Counted from the first letter of the stretch, positions 6,692 through 14,743 are shown. The stretch is 18,039 bases of DNA from W11650 sp041844915 (GCA_041844915.1 JBGZBY010000090.1:1-18039), one strand, 5' to 3'. A program made the numbers and translations. The notes: generated from the letters alone by a model not told the origin.

Positions 6692-8098
6692 TCAGGCAAA
6701 AATAGAATGCATTAAAAACGGATCGCAAATCCGATTCAAATGCTCCTCCAAAACCGGATCCCATTTCCGGCAAAAGTCGGATTCCGGCGATAGCACAATC
6801 GGCGAAAGCTGATAGGGATCCTCTTTCAGGTCATAGTAATAGCGAACCTGCTTCTTCCCCGGCTCAACGCCATTATCAATCACATAGCTGAAGCTCTTAG
6901 CGCGCAAGCCCCGCCAGCCGAATGCCTTATGATTCAGGCCGCGTTCGCGGTAAGGCGCAATCAACTCCGGCATTCCCGGAATCATGGATAAAAAGACAGC
7001 ATCCGCTTCCTCTGTCAGCCGGTATTCCTGATTGCACGGCACGGCAGCGGCTTCTTCCGCTATCAGCGAGTAAAAGCTTTTGCCTTGTACTGTATCCGGT
7101 ATCGGCAAACCCGCCAGATCAAGCAAGGTCGGCATATGATCCATGCTGGAAAGCAGCGCATCAGTTCTACCCTGCCGAATTCCTTTGCCCTTGACGATAA
7201 AGGGAATGCGAATGGATTCCTCATACCAAATATTTTTCCCCATCAATCCCTGCGAGCCCATCATATCGCCATGATCGGCGCTTAAAATCACTATGGTATC
7301 TTCGGCCAGCCCCGCCTCCTCCAAATAGCTCAAAAGTCGCCCAAAATTCTCGTCCAGCCCACGAATCGCCGCGTAATACTCTCTTACCTTCTTCAAAAAA
7401 GCAGGATCTCTGCGCAGCTCCTCCGGTACATTGGGAGAAAAGTCTTTAATTTCCGGCTGTTCGGCAAAATATTTTTCCGGCACCTTGTCATACGGCGGAT
7501 GAGGGGGATTCCATGATATTACCATACAAAATGGTTTTTTTCTATCTCTATTTTTCAAAAAATCAATGGCATTATTCGTTTCCACCTCAACCGACCAGCC
7601 GCCGGGGTAAATCGGCTTTTCCGTAGCCTGCCAGTAGTGCGGGTTTAAATGCTCATCCATTGCGCCATAGGAAAACCAATGCTCAAAGCCGTGACGTCTT
7701 TCCCCTTCCGGCGTATAGGCATCCCATTCCCGCGCCGTCGATGCCGGAGCCTTCCGAAAATTCTGCTCGCTGGCATCCAAATGCCATTTTCCAATATAAG
7801 CTGTCTGGTAGCCATGCTCCTGAAACACTTCGCCAAAGGTCAGCTCCTGCGGCTTCAGGCATACCACCTCATCCAGACCTATTTTACAATTTGTCCACAT
7901 GCCGCAGGCATATGGATATTTACCGGTCAAGAGTGCCGCTCGATGCGGGGAACATAGCGGATAGCTGCTGATTGCCTGATCAAAGACCAAACCCTCCGCC
8001 GCAAAACGATCCATATTCGGAGTCTGTACCGGCTCTCCTTCAAAGCCCAGCGCAGTTTTTCTCCATTGATCGGCAAATACATATAATATATTTTTCAT
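6692..8098 (-). CDS. Cys-type sulfatase (alkaline phosphatase superfamily)
   Basis: This 468-residue enzyme hydrolyses a sulfate ester, presumably on the sugar handled by this locus. The formylglycine motif is CSPHR at residues 49-53 (Cys49 is the residue to be modified), followed by AALLTGKYP. Other superfamily active-site residues are visible: D10-Q11 (metal), GKWH at 103-106, H200 in NPPHPPY, ADHGD at 274-278 and K288 in GKN. No signal peptide is present, so the enzyme should be cytoplasmic and act on imported oligosaccharides. A Cys-type sulfatase in an anaerobe normally needs the radical-SAM maturase anSME, which is not encoded here. The ATG at 8098 is preceded by GAGG at 5 nt. It is the first gene of the locus in transcription order; the 8099-8230 gap shows no convincing promoter. 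Which sulfate position it attacks cannot be told from sequence reading alone. Confidence 0.93.
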   Translation of the reverse strand: MKNILYVFADQWRKTALGFEGEPVQTPNMDRFAAEGLVFDQAISSYPLCSPHRAALLTGKYPYACGMWTNCKIGLDEVVCLKPQELTFGEVFQEHGYQTAYIGKWHLDASEQNFRKAPASTAREWDAYTPEGERRHGFEHWFSYGAMDEHLNPHYWQATEKPIYPGGWSVEVETNNAIDFLKNRDRKKPFCMVISWNPPHPPYDKVPEKYFAEQPEIKDFSPNVPEELRRDPAFLKKVREYYAAIRGLDENFGRLLSYLEEAGLAEDTIVILSADHGDMMGSQGLMGKNIWYEESIRIPFIVKGKGIRQGRTDALLSSMDHMPTLLDLAGLPIPDTVQGKSFYSLIAEEAAAVPCNQEYRLTEEADAVFLSMIPGMPELIAPYRERGLNHKAFGWRGLRAKSFSYVIDNGVEPGKKQVRYYYDLKEDPYQLSPIVLSPESDFCRKWDPVLEEHLNRICDPFLMHSIFA

Positions 8099-8230
8099 AA
8101 TAACCTCATTTCTTCCTAACCTTGATTTTTACCATCACTGCCAGTATTCCTTCGTCTGCCTCCTTCTCTTCTCTGCATTCCAAGCTCTTTCTTCCTCGAA
8201 GCAAAGCTGTCCTATCCGGCGGCAGAAAGC

Positions 8231-8926
8231 CTAAAATCCGCCGCCCCAAAAGCGGGCGCACAGCCAAAAAACAAGCAAATGTCCAGGATAAAAGGCATAA
8301 AATAAATATTTCAAAGCCGGCCCCTTCTTGCCGTTATAGGAGAGCAGAAAGGGAAAGCTTAGTAGAGCAAAAGCCTGTAAATATTGCTGCCAGAAAAACA
8401 TCCCATAAGACAGGGTATAGGACAAGCCGTAATACAAAAGCAGCAGACAGGCATTGACATATTTTAGCAGCTGCTTTTCCCGATAATAATAAAAATTCAT
8501 CACCCAAATCACTCCCCATCCGCCGTAATCCGTTTTTAACAAGGTCGCCGCCCCTGCAAAGGCCAAAGCAATCCCCCAAAAAAACAATGCCGTCCTATAT
8601 TTATCCGGCAATTTTTCATAGCAATACACGGCCGCCAGCGCCAGAAAAAAAGTCCACATCACATTTTGATGCCCCCATTGAAAGGGCAGACCCCAAAAAG
8701 CTAAATCAAAAGGCAGCTCCGTAATTACTGCAAATAAAAGCATTCGGAGCATATATTTTTCCAGACTCTTAGTCCTGACCATCCCCTCCACCAAAAGAAA
8801 GGCAAAAAGCGGAAATGCTATTCTGCCAATGATGCGCAGGAAAATGTACTGCGGGAAAAAGATTGCTCCCATATGGTCAATTGCCATTGTAGTAATCGCT
8901 ATTATCTTCAGCCAAAATGTTGACAT
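8231..8926 (-). CDS. TraX-family integral membrane protein
   Basis: This 231-residue protein is almost entirely hydrophobic, with about seven or eight predicted helices. Its opening, with KIIAITTMAIDHMGAIFF and then IIGRIAFPLFAFLLVEG, is the signature of the TraX family, named after the F-plasmid pilin acetylase. Chromosomal Firmicutes copies have no established substrate; acyl transfer to an envelope component is a family-based guess. The ATG lies inside the end of the cutC-family gene, with a 19-nt overlap, so translation is probably coupled. It ends 132 nt before the sulfatase start. Nothing here ties it to conjugation: no other transfer genes are present. Family assignment is good; function is unknown. 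Confidence 0.85.
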   Translation of the reverse strand: MSTFWLKIIAITTMAIDHMGAIFFPQYIFLRIIGRIAFPLFAFLLVEGMVRTKSLEKYMLRMLLFAVITELPFDLAFWGLPFQWGHQNVMWTFFLALAAVYCYEKLPDKYRTALFFWGIALAFAGAATLLKTDYGGWGVIWVMNFYYYREKQLLKYVNACLLLLYYGLSYTLSYGMFFWQQYLQAFALLSFPFLLSYNGKKGPALKYLFYAFYPGHLLVFWLCARFWGGGF

Positions 8927-9693
8927 TCCTTTTCCCTTTCTGCTTTTTTCAAAATATCAGCGACCCGTCGTATTTCTTCTTCTTCTGTTACAAAACTTTC
9001 GTATTCGGAAATTCCTTCCAATCCCATAAAAATTTTTTCCCTGCGGTACCGCATTCGGCTATCAATTCTCTTTTTCCCGCTTAAATGATAAACCCCTATT
9101 CCCGTCTTATCTAATAAATTTTTTAAATTGGACGAGCGAATTCCCGCTCCCGCAATGATGTCCAAGCGATTTCTTCCTTTTTCCTTTAAACGGCGAAGCA
9201 TTGTTGCGCCTTCTATTGCCGTATTCTCCCCTCCCGAAGTTAAAATGCCAGAAAAGCCCAATTCTACTGCCTGCTCTAAAGAAAATAATAAATCCTTGGT
9301 CATATCAAACGCGCGGTGCAAAATAAATTGAGCCTGCAACGCCGCCTGCATCAATCGCTTCAAAGCTTCTACATCCAAAGTTCCGTCCGCCTGCAAAGCA
9401 CCGATCACAAAGGAATTTGCTCCCAAATGGTAAAGTGCGGCAATTTCCTGCTCCATTCTCTCAACTTCCGCCTCCGAATACAAAAAATCACCAAATCTTG
9501 GTCTAATTAAAACATGAATCGGAATATTAACACTTTTTCTTACCTGTTCATAAAAAACTGGGGATGGTGTTGTTCCGCCAATCACCAAATTATCGCATAA
9601 TTCCAGCCGATCAGCTCCGCCTGCTTCCGCCGCTTTTGCCGACTCTACGCTATCTACGCACACTTCCAGCTGATATGCTTTCCTTTTTGCCAT
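8908..9693 (-). CDS. cutC: CutC-family TIM-barrel protein
   Basis: This 261-residue protein matches the CutC family over its length. The N-terminal block LEVCVDSVESAKAAEAGGADRLELCDNL leads into GGTTPS, then HVLIRPRFGDFLYS, HRAFDMT, GILTSGGENTA and IIAGAGIR, all conserved family motifs of the barrel. CutC was named for copper tolerance in Escherichia coli, but a direct copper role is disputed and many Firmicutes copies sit near sugar genes. Here it lies between a two-component system and a sugar locus and shares a transcript with the TraX-family gene. The ATG at 9693 follows a very strong AGGGGGGTGA ribosome binding site. The 98-nt gap to the kinase stop holds no obvious terminator or promoter, so read-through from the upstream operon is possible. 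Confidence 0.92.
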   Translation of the reverse strand: MAKRKAYQLEVCVDSVESAKAAEAGGADRLELCDNLVIGGTTPSPVFYEQVRKSVNIPIHVLIRPRFGDFLYSEAEVERMEQEIAALYHLGANSFVIGALQADGTLDVEALKRLMQAALQAQFILHRAFDMTKDLLFSLEQAVELGFSGILTSGGENTAIEGATMLRRLKEKGRNRLDIIAGAGIRSSNLKNLLDKTGIGVYHLSGKKRIDSRMRYRREKIFMGLEGISEYESFVTEEEEIRRVADILKKAEREKECQHFG

Positions 9694-9791
9694 TAATTCA
9701 CCCCCCTTCCTTTGGCGCTCTTAAAGGACCTGCCTTAAACCGATTCCTTCTGCACCCAATATCTGCAATTCAGCGCGAGCATATCTTTCAG

Positions 9792-11294
9792 CTAATGCTT
9801 TTCTTCGTTTTCCTCCATTTGTATTAAATACTGTTCTTTAGGAAACACCATTGCAAACTCGCTTCCAACTCCCTTTTGCGACCTAGCTCTGATTACGCCC
9901 CCTTGGCCGGTAACCAGCGCCTTGGCAATCGCCAGCCCCAGACCGTGACCGCCGGTTTCTCTGGCTCTGGATTCATCTAAGCGATAAAAGCGCTCAAATA
10001 AACGAGAAATTTCATCCGGTTCAACGCCGATTCCACTATCTCGAATGCCGACATACACATTTTTTTGGTCGGTATAACAAAAGCCGATAATCCGCTTACC
10101 GGAATCTGTATATTTAACGGCATTGTCCATAAAAATACGCAAAACCTGCTTCATCTTGGCAAAATCAAGATTGCACCAAAGCTCCGGCTCAATCTCCGCT
10201 TCAATGACCTGTTCCCTAGAATTGACCAATCTTGCCTGCTCAACGACCTGCTCGACCAGTACGGACAAATTAAAAATCTCATATTCAAAAGACAGCGTTT
10301 GATTGTCCGATCTTGCTAGTGTCAGCAAATTTTCAACCAATACCTGCATATTCTGGGCTTCATCCAAAATAGCGTCCATCGCCTCATACAAAATTTTTTC
10401 ATCCGACCTGCCCCAACGGCTAACCATCTTGCCATAGCCGTTAATGATCGCAATTGGCGTTCTAAGCTCATGCGAAACATCCGAAACAAATTGCTTCTGT
10501 CGGAGATAGTCCTGATTCAGCCGATTCAGCATATCGTTGATTGTAATCGCCAAATCCCGCAGCTCATATTTAGTCGAGGAAATATCTAGACGCTCCTCCA
10601 AATTCTTACCAGATATCTGCGCTGCCGTCCTCGTCATCTGATAAATCGGACTCAATACTGCTTTCACTCTGCCACCGCCAATCACACTTAAAAAGAAAAA
10701 GCTAATGCTGCTCGTCAAGGTCATAAGCAGGGCAATTATCGCCGTATGTCTGGAATGCCGAGTAAAATGATGCAGCTGATAAACTACATAATCGTTTTTG
10801 CCCACCCCATCAGAGCGCAAATTGATATAGTAGGGCTCTTTGGCGATATAATTATACTTTATCATAACATATAGCTTTTGATATAAGGAGGTTGGAAATG
10901 GCTCATTGATAAATTTTTCTGTCTGCACATGCTCTGTCGAATTCTCTCCGACCACATCGACCGCCAGCTCAATGCCGCTGCCCTCGCTCAAACTATCCAA
11001 TCTCTTTTTTAATTCCTCTTGGTCATAGCGCGCCCGATCATAGGCCAGCAAAGACTTATCTACATTGGCGTTGACCTCCAATCCTAAATACTCAACGCTG
11101 TAATAAGTAAACAGCAAAGAAACTACCATAATCGAAATCGCCGACAGCAAAATATACAGTGTCAAAAAATCAACCGTAATTTTTCTTCGGATTGACAAAT
11201 GAATCCCCAGAAACGCTGACCGAAAAAAATCAACAATTCCGCCGAAAAAACGCCCGATCCATCGGGCGCTTTCCTTGCTTACTCGTCTAATCAT
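9792..11294 (-). CDS. Sensor histidine kinase (HisKA/HATPase_c, HAMP)
   Basis: This 500-residue kinase forms a two-component pair with the response regulator encoded just before it. Transmembrane helix one (about residues 41-66) and helix two (about 184-206) enclose an extracytoplasmic sensor region of roughly 115 residues. A HAMP linker (about 207-262) follows, then the dimerisation domain with the phosphorylated H275 in DVSHELRTP, and the ATPase domain with its N box (FMDNAVKYTD, N391), G1 box (RDSGIGV), F box (LFERFYR) and G2 box (GGHGLGLAIAK). The ATG overlaps the regulator's stop by 8 nt (ATGATTAG), so translation is coupled. Its position after the ydjGHI-like genes suggests it senses envelope state. 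The signal is unknown; the sensor region shows no motif I recognise. Confidence 0.94.
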   Translation of the reverse strand: MIRRVSKESARWIGRFFGGIVDFFRSAFLGIHLSIRRKITVDFLTLYILLSAISIMVVSLLFTYYSVEYLGLEVNANVDKSLLAYDRARYDQEELKKRLDSLSEGSGIELAVDVVGENSTEHVQTEKFINEPFPTSLYQKLYVMIKYNYIAKEPYYINLRSDGVGKNDYVVYQLHHFTRHSRHTAIIALLMTLTSSISFFFLSVIGGGRVKAVLSPIYQMTRTAAQISGKNLEERLDISSTKYELRDLAITINDMLNRLNQDYLRQKQFVSDVSHELRTPIAIINGYGKMVSRWGRSDEKILYEAMDAILDEAQNMQVLVENLLTLARSDNQTLSFEYEIFNLSVLVEQVVEQARLVNSREQVIEAEIEPELWCNLDFAKMKQVLRIFMDNAVKYTDSGKRIIGFCYTDQKNVYVGIRDSGIGVEPDEISRLFERFYRLDESRARETGGHGLGLAIAKALVTGQGGVIRARSQKGVGSEFAMVFPKEQYLIQMEENEEKH

Positions 11295-11970
11295 AGATAA
11301 TATATCCTACTCCCCGAACAGTTCTGATCATCTCAATTCCATATTTCTGGTCAATCTTGGAGCGCAGATAGCGAACATAGACATCAATGACATTGGTGTC
11401 GCCATAATAGTCATAGCCCCATACCCGCTCTAAGATTTTTTCTCTTTCCAGTGCAATATTTTTATTGGAGATCAGATATTTCAGCAGCTCATATTCTTTT
11501 TTGGTCAGCATGATCAGCTCTTTTTTATAAAATACCTGGCGCTTCATGTCATCCAGCACCAGATCGCCAAAGCTGTATACATTTCCGCTTTCTTTGGATT
11601 CCTCCATTTTTTCTCGTTTAAGCGCCACCCGAATCCTAGCCAGCAGCTCCTCAATAGCAAACGGCTTTGTCATATAGTCGTTTGCTCCCATATCCAAGCC
11701 CATAACCTTATCGGAAACATCATCCTTGGCAGTCAGCATAATGATCGGCAGGCTTTGATCGCTTTGCCGGATTCGGCGGCAGACCTCAATCCCGCTCATC
11801 ACCGGCAGCATCAAGTCCAAAATAATCAAATCCACCTCCTCCGAAAGAGCCATCGTCAAGCCCGTTCTGCCGTCAGCTGCCGTAATTACCTCATATCCCT
11901 CGTATGTCAGCTCCAGCTCCAAAAAACGGGAAATTTTTGCCTCATCTTCCACAATTAATATCTTGCCCAA
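11287..11970 (-). CDS. OmpR-family response regulator
   Basis: This protein has a receiver domain (about residues 4-115) and a C-terminal winged helix that binds DNA (about 126-225). With the start chosen here, the phosphorylated aspartate is D52 in LIILDLMLP, with acidic residues in ILIVEDE, T80 in MLTAKDD and K102 in MTKPF. The winged-helix ending VIDVYVRYLRSKID and IRTVRGVGYI is classic OmpR/PhoB. I place the start at TTG 11970: AGAGGTG lies 6 nt upstream and the product begins M-GKILIVEDE like its relatives. A GTG at 11979 would add three residues but has no properly spaced ribosome binding site; an ATG nearby is out of frame. It lies 61 nt after the UBA-like membrane protein gene with no promoter visible between them, so it appears to belong to the same operon. 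Confidence 0.93.
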   Translation of the reverse strand: MGKILIVEDEAKISRFLELELTYEGYEVITAADGRTGLTMALSEEVDLIILDLMLPVMSGIEVCRRIRQSDQSLPIIMLTAKDDVSDKVMGLDMGANDYMTKPFAIEELLARIRVALKREKMEESKESGNVYSFGDLVLDDMKRQVFYKKELIMLTKKEYELLKYLISNKNIALEREKILERVWGYDYYGDTNVIDVYVRYLRSKIDQKYGIEMIRTVRGVGYIIYD

Positions 11971-12031
11971 TTCATTCACCTCTTGTTAAATCCTTCCGTC
12001 TTTCTTCCTTATTTATTCTCGGAATGCTATC

Positions 12032-12562
12032 CTATTTAATAATAATCTCCGAATATTCCTTCCAATCCTCCTGCAAAGGAGTCTCCTGTTCCGGCTTCTC
12101 CTTTTTGACTACCTGCTCCGTCGCTCCAGCTGACATCGGAAAATCGGCAGTTCGGTTCGGCTCCCTCTCAGAATATGAGACTGCCGATAGAGCATTCCCA
12201 TCTGACGGCTTCTTCAAGCTCATCTCCGAGCCAGACAAAATGACTACCGCCGTCAAAAGCATTGCCAGTAGAAAAAATTCCACTTCCGTCACGCTCATTG
12301 TCATTCCGATCAAAATGAAAAAAACAAAAAAAGGAATATTGACAAATGTTCGATCTTGGCGGCAAATGATAAAGCGATATCGCCAAAAAGATGAAAAAGT
12401 TTCTTTGAAGCCGCGAAGAAATCTCCGAAACAGCGAATTTCTGTGCCTGCGCACCAAATACGCCGCCCGTTCAGGATCACCTCCCGCCTTCTTTAGATAA
12501 TATTGAGCCTCTTCAAAGGAAAGCTCCTCTCTTTCCTGTAAATTCCGAATCAATTCATTCAT
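12032..12562 (-). CDS. UBA-like domain membrane protein of unknown function
   Basis: This 176-residue protein has three visible parts. Residues 1-40 (ELSFEEAQYYLKKAGGDPERAAYLVRRH) resemble the UBA-like helical fold of DUF4342-type and elongation-factor-Ts-like N-terminal domains. A basic, aromatic-rich linker is followed by two hydrophobic helices (about 73-89 and 94-111) with a short turn between them. The last 60 residues are polar, acidic and probably disordered. The ATG at 12562 is preceded by GGAAAAGC. It sits between the TPM-domain gene (32 nt) and the response regulator gene, in the same operon, so it is likely part of the envelope module or an accessory of the two-component system. 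That role is inferred from position only. The domain resemblance is judged by eye. Confidence 0.75.
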   Translation of the reverse strand: MNELIRNLQEREELSFEEAQYYLKKAGGDPERAAYLVRRHRNSLFRRFLRGFKETFSSFWRYRFIICRQDRTFVNIPFFVFFILIGMTMSVTEVEFFLLAMLLTAVVILSGSEMSLKKPSDGNALSAVSYSEREPNRTADFPMSAGATEQVVKKEKPEQETPLQEDWKEYSEIIIK

Positions 12563-12594
12563 AGCTTTTCCTTTATTGTTTATTCCATCCTTTT

Positions 12595-13365
12595 TTAAAA
12601 GCTGCGAGTTCCACCACTGCTGCCTCCACTGCTGCTGCCTCCGCCGCCTGAGCTGTTCGACCGCTCAATCCTACGACTAGTAACGTTTTTATGCGAAAAG
12701 ACATCCTGCTTATTGACCAGCTTAAAGCTGCCTGCCACTTCAAATTCCGCCGCCTTTGGCTTGGTGTTTCTATTGTGCGCAGCTCGAACCCCCACCGTAA
12801 TCAGCGCTGCTCCAGCCAAGGCAATACCCAGTCCCTTAAGAGAAATCATCATATCAACCAGCTTCTGCAAAAAGCTTCGATTGTATCTTCTGTATAAAGT
12901 ATAGGATTCCTGTAAAAATTCATTGACTGCTTCTTCATAATCGCTTGCCCGCAGAGCAGAGCCGACCAGCTCCGTCACCTTATCAATATTGCTGTCACTG
13001 GCAAAAACAGGATACATTTTGCCAAAGCCGCGAACATGAATCTTTCGATTTTCCATATCGACCAGCAATACCGCGCCAGTTTTTTCCTCCCCATAGCCGT
13101 TCCCACTAAAAAAGCTTTCCACATAACTGCGATAGCCCTCGTCCGTCGGGTTGGCGAAGGCGCTGGGGAAAATGACGAAATAATCAATCCCTCTTTCCAC
13201 GCTGAGCTGCTCCAGCTTCTCGGCTACTCTTGCTTCCTCCTCCGTCGAAAATACATCGTATTCATCCATCAGCCGCATCTTGCCCGCCGCCTCCGCCGGC
13301 AGCATGGTTAAAAGCAAGGCTATCAAAAAAGCCAAAACCGCATATATTTTATATATCTTTTTCAT
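12595..13365 (-). CDS. Secreted, membrane-anchored TPM-domain protein (YdjH/YgcG-like)
   Basis: This 256-residue protein starts with a signal peptide (about residues 1-27, ending LPAEA-A). The TPM domain (about 30-160) shows the usual opening MDEYDVFSTEEEARVAEKL, the core DYFVIFPSAF and GAVLLVDMENRKIHV. A membrane helix (about 176-195), a basic cytoplasmic stretch and a flexible tail (SSGGGGSSSGGSSGG) follow. The architecture matches Bacillus YdjH and E. coli YgcG. TPM domains were first linked to photosystem repair in plants and some have phosphatase activity; the role in bacteria is unclear but is associated with envelope stress. The ATG has GAGGAGGAG just upstream. The gap of 103 nt to the zinc-ribbon gene contains a weak promoter-like TTGAAA-17-CATATT that I do not trust. 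Its neighbours are the YdjG-like and SPFH genes. Confidence 0.87.
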   Translation of the reverse strand: MKKIYKIYAVLAFLIALLLTMLPAEAAGKMRLMDEYDVFSTEEEARVAEKLEQLSVERGIDYFVIFPSAFANPTDEGYRSYVESFFSGNGYGEEKTGAVLLVDMENRKIHVRGFGKMYPVFASDSNIDKVTELVGSALRASDYEEAVNEFLQESYTLYRRYNRSFLQKLVDMMISLKGLGIALAGAALITVGVRAAHNRNTKPKAAEFEVAGSFKLVNKQDVFSHKNVTSRRIERSNSSGGGGSSSGGSSGGTRSF

Positions 13366-13468
13366 TTTCTCCTCCTCTAAAAGCTAATATGCCCCATACC
13401 CTCAGCATTTTCAAGCCTTTTCTGTATGCCTCTATGACAAAAGCTCACCTCCGCGGCTCGATCTCCTG

Positions 13469-14548
13469 CTATCCCCAAAAGGCTCCCAGCAAACCCACCA
13501 TCAGCCAGAACGCTACAAAGGCCACACCAAAAACCGATGCCAGCTTTCCCTTGCTGACCGGTACTTTTCCATAGATTTTGCCGGTTTGCCCATTGACCAT
13601 ATACTGCATAGTTTCTCCCTGATAAATATTGGTCAAAATATACACCGGAAACAAGGTATAATCCGCTTCAACGCTTTGAAAATCAATCTGCTCCATTTGC
13701 GGCAAATAACTGGAATAGTTTATCGTTCCCCGCATTTTGTTTTTGGCATAGCTCGTCATCCGACCCTTAGCTCGTTCCTCCAGCTCTCCCTTTTTCTGAT
13801 CAAAACGCTCCGCAAAAAAACCGGTCATATAATCCATCGAAAAATCAACCATTTCTTTATAATCAAACGGTTCAATCGCCAGCATCGCCGTATCGTCCAT
13901 TTTCGTCGATGCATCTACCGGCACATTATTATACGAAATAAAGCCATCTCGGACAACATTAAAATAAGAAGTTTCCGTATATTCCGTATCTCCGCTTCGC
14001 CAGCTTCTGGTCTGGCTGCCGACTCCCGCCATATAAGTACGGATATTCTGAGAATGGTAAATCCAAAACGGCGCATATACCCCCCGAATTTTTTCAATCT
14101 CCTCATCTCTTTTGAATTGCGCAGGCGCCAGAAAATGCCCCTTTATCCATGTGGCATATAATTCTTTGGCCTTTTTCTGATCCAGCTTGAAGGGAATCAC
14201 ATAGCGCGGAGAAAATTCCCCCTGCATTCGGGCTTTGATAATTGTCGGAGATTTACAGTACAGACAAAAGGTCGCAATTGTTTCATGATCGCCAACAATC
14301 TCCGCTCCGCAGCTTTTGCAATGATACGAATCCAGCTCCACTGGCTCCGCTTTTTTCTGCGGAGAAACCGTTCTGCCCGCTGCTGCGGCCTGCTCTCTTT
14401 CTCGCGCCTCTTTTCTGTCATAAAATTCATCCAATTGCTGCTTGGTAAAAATAGACCGACAATAGTCGCATTTCCACTGCTGCGACACCGGGTCAAAGCG
14501 AAGCCCCGCTCCGCAAGACAAACATTTATAATCTCTGACATGCTCCAT
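13469..14548 (-). CDS. Double zinc-ribbon membrane-associated protein (YdjG-like)
   Basis: This 359-residue protein carries two N-terminal zinc ribbons: the first uses C9, C12, C27 and C30, the second C77, C80, C95 and C98. A charged linker separates them. The middle (about 110-320) is a mixed domain containing VIPFKLDQKKAKELYATWIKG and GVYAPFWIYHS, features of the family annotated as TFIIB-type zinc-ribbon or replication-protein-like and represented by Bacillus YdjG. A hydrophobic C-terminal helix (about 333-355) suggests anchoring to the membrane with the ribbons inside the cell. The annotation name is historical; nothing here supports DNA replication. The ATG follows GAGAGGTG at 5 nt. It lies between the SPFH gene and the TPM gene, the same partners as in B. 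subtilis ydjGHI but with the SPFH gene first. Confidence 0.87.
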   Translation of the reverse strand: MEHVRDYKCLSCGAGLRFDPVSQQWKCDYCRSIFTKQQLDEFYDRKEAREREQAAAAGRTVSPQKKAEPVELDSYHCKSCGAEIVGDHETIATFCLYCKSPTIIKARMQGEFSPRYVIPFKLDQKKAKELYATWIKGHFLAPAQFKRDEEIEKIRGVYAPFWIYHSQNIRTYMAGVGSQTRSWRSGDTEYTETSYFNVVRDGFISYNNVPVDASTKMDDTAMLAIEPFDYKEMVDFSMDYMTGFFAERFDQKKGELEERAKGRMTSYAKNKMRGTINYSSYLPQMEQIDFQSVEADYTLFPVYILTNIYQGETMQYMVNGQTGKIYGKVPVSKGKLASVFGVAFVAFWLMVGLLGAFWG

Positions 14549-14629
14549 GCTTACACCTCTCCCTTTTGAAATTGTTTTCTTTCTCGTTTTGACGGCGGTA
14601 TCGACCTTTTATTCGGCTGACCCGAACGC

Positions 14630-14670
14630 AAGTAACAGAGCAAGCCCCGATTTTGCTTGCTCTGTTACTT
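14630..14670. repeat. Perfect 16-bp inverted repeat with 9-nt loop
   Basis: The arms AAGTAACAGAGCAAGC (14630-14645) and GCTTGCTCTGTTACTT (14655-14670) are exact reverse complements around the loop CCCGATTTT. It lies in the 195-nt gap between the SPFH and zinc-ribbon genes. On the minus strand, the direction of both genes, no T-run follows; on the plus strand CTCAATTTTT follows after the arm. It could reduce read-through, form a processing site, or be a copy of a dispersed repeat. Structure is certain, function unknown. Confidence 0.75.
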
Positions 14671-14701
14671 CTCAATTTTTCTTTATCCCTTCCTCAACTC
14701 C

Positions 14702-14724
14702 CTCTCTGGCATCCTGCCAGAGAG
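14702..14724. repeat. 10-bp inverted repeat downstream of the SPFH gene
   Basis: CTCTCTGGCA (14702-14711) and TGCCAGAGAG (14715-14724) are exact reverse complements around a 3-nt loop. The hairpin is 19 nt past the SPFH stop codon and about 30 nt before the larger inverted repeat. No T-run follows on the minus strand. Together the two hairpins may protect the SPFH mRNA 3' end or lower expression of the downstream genes; this is inference. Confidence 0.6.
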
Positions 14725-14743
14725 AAGCTTCCTGTTTCCTCTA

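Noticed and set aside
6529..6699. N-terminal extension of the GH88 frame up to 6699
   Set aside because: The extra 57 residues are basic, unlike the family, and overlap the sulfatase stop. The ATG at 6528 has a ribosome binding site and gives the normal length.
8231..8926. TraX as evidence of a conjugative element
   Set aside because: No relaxase, coupling protein, type IV secretion, integrase or attachment-site genes are present. Chromosomal TraX-family copies are common.
13366..13468. TTGAAA-17-CATATT as a promoter for the TPM-domain gene
   Set aside because: The -10 matches the consensus poorly and the gene fits the larger operon; it is within chance expectation for such sequence.
13469..14548. 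Zinc-ribbon protein as a replication or transcription factor
   Set aside because: The C-terminal membrane helix and the SPFH and TPM neighbours point to the YdjG-type envelope family rather than to nucleic-acid metabolism.
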